Positions 6,037 through 6,099 of a stretch of DNA of 6,099 bases are shown in pieces; position 1 is the stretch's first letter, and each line of letters begins with the position of its first letter. Both the position numbers and the translations under genes were made by a program. Source of the DNA: Paracoccaceae bacterium (GTDB taxonomy: Bacteria > Pseudomonadota > Alphaproteobacteria > Rhodobacterales > Rhodobacteraceae); assembly GCA_902525995.1 (NCBI GenBank), contig CABZJG010000109.1:1-6099 (forward strand), given 5' to 3'. The notes below the pieces were generated by a model that saw nothing but the letters and a program-made list of their open reading frames with translations, ran no database searches and was not told where the DNA came from.

Positions 6037-6099
6037 GCGGTCTGATGATCAATTTACGCCGGCCCGTCAAGACATGGTTGTCAAACTTAGGAAATTTGC
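6037..6099 (-). promoter_or_regulatory. Upstream region of the SDR gene with two TTGAC boxes
   Basis: Read on the - strand this 63-base end of the window has a perfect TTGACA and, 14 bases further on, TTGACG, both resembling -35 boxes. GTAAAT lies nearer the gene but 21 bases from the TTGACA, which is too far for a standard promoter. There is no good -10 at 16-18 bases from either box. The region probably holds the SDR promoter, but I cannot place it exactly. No gene is visible here. Confidence 0.25.

Overview
This window looks like chromosomal DNA from an alphaproteobacterium, most likely a Rhodobacterales (Roseobacter-group) member with moderate GC content. The TatA and TatB sequences, the DUF815 ATPase directly after tatC, and the surE-pcm-LysM/M23 block all fit that group. 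This placement rests on family recognition by eye, not on a database search.

Layout. Bases 1-110 are a leader without a recognisable gene, though it ends in a strong ribosome-binding site. From 111 to 2606 on the + strand lies a tightly packed operon: tatA, tatB, tatC, then a gene for a DUF815-type AAA+ ATPase. Gaps are 3 bases or short overlaps. The ATPase gene is interrupted by one in-frame TGA at 1986-1988, just upstream of its Walker A motif, while the frame stays the same on both sides. At 2607-2683 two transcription units converge, with a hairpin and T-run for each strand. From 6036 back to 2684 on the - strand lie an SDR-family oxidoreductase, surE, pcm and a LysM/M23 lipoprotein. surE and pcm overlap by 4 bases. 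The SDR gene is separated from surE by 87 bases that contain a hairpin.

How the genes work together. TatABC exports folded proteins. surE (nucleotidase), pcm (isoaspartyl repair methyltransferase) and the LysM/M23 lipoprotein reproduce the surE-pcm-nlpD order known from enterobacteria. The LytM domain here lacks most zinc and catalytic residues, so it is better read as an NlpD/EnvC-like amidase activator than as an active peptidase.

Most of the window is ordinary housekeeping DNA. The strongest unusual points are the nonsense codon in the DUF815 gene, the degenerate LytM domain, and an SDR that keeps Asn-Tyr-Lys but lacks the usual catalytic Ser. I found no clear evidence of a previously undescribed system, and saw no mobile element, CRISPR array, tRNA or rRNA.
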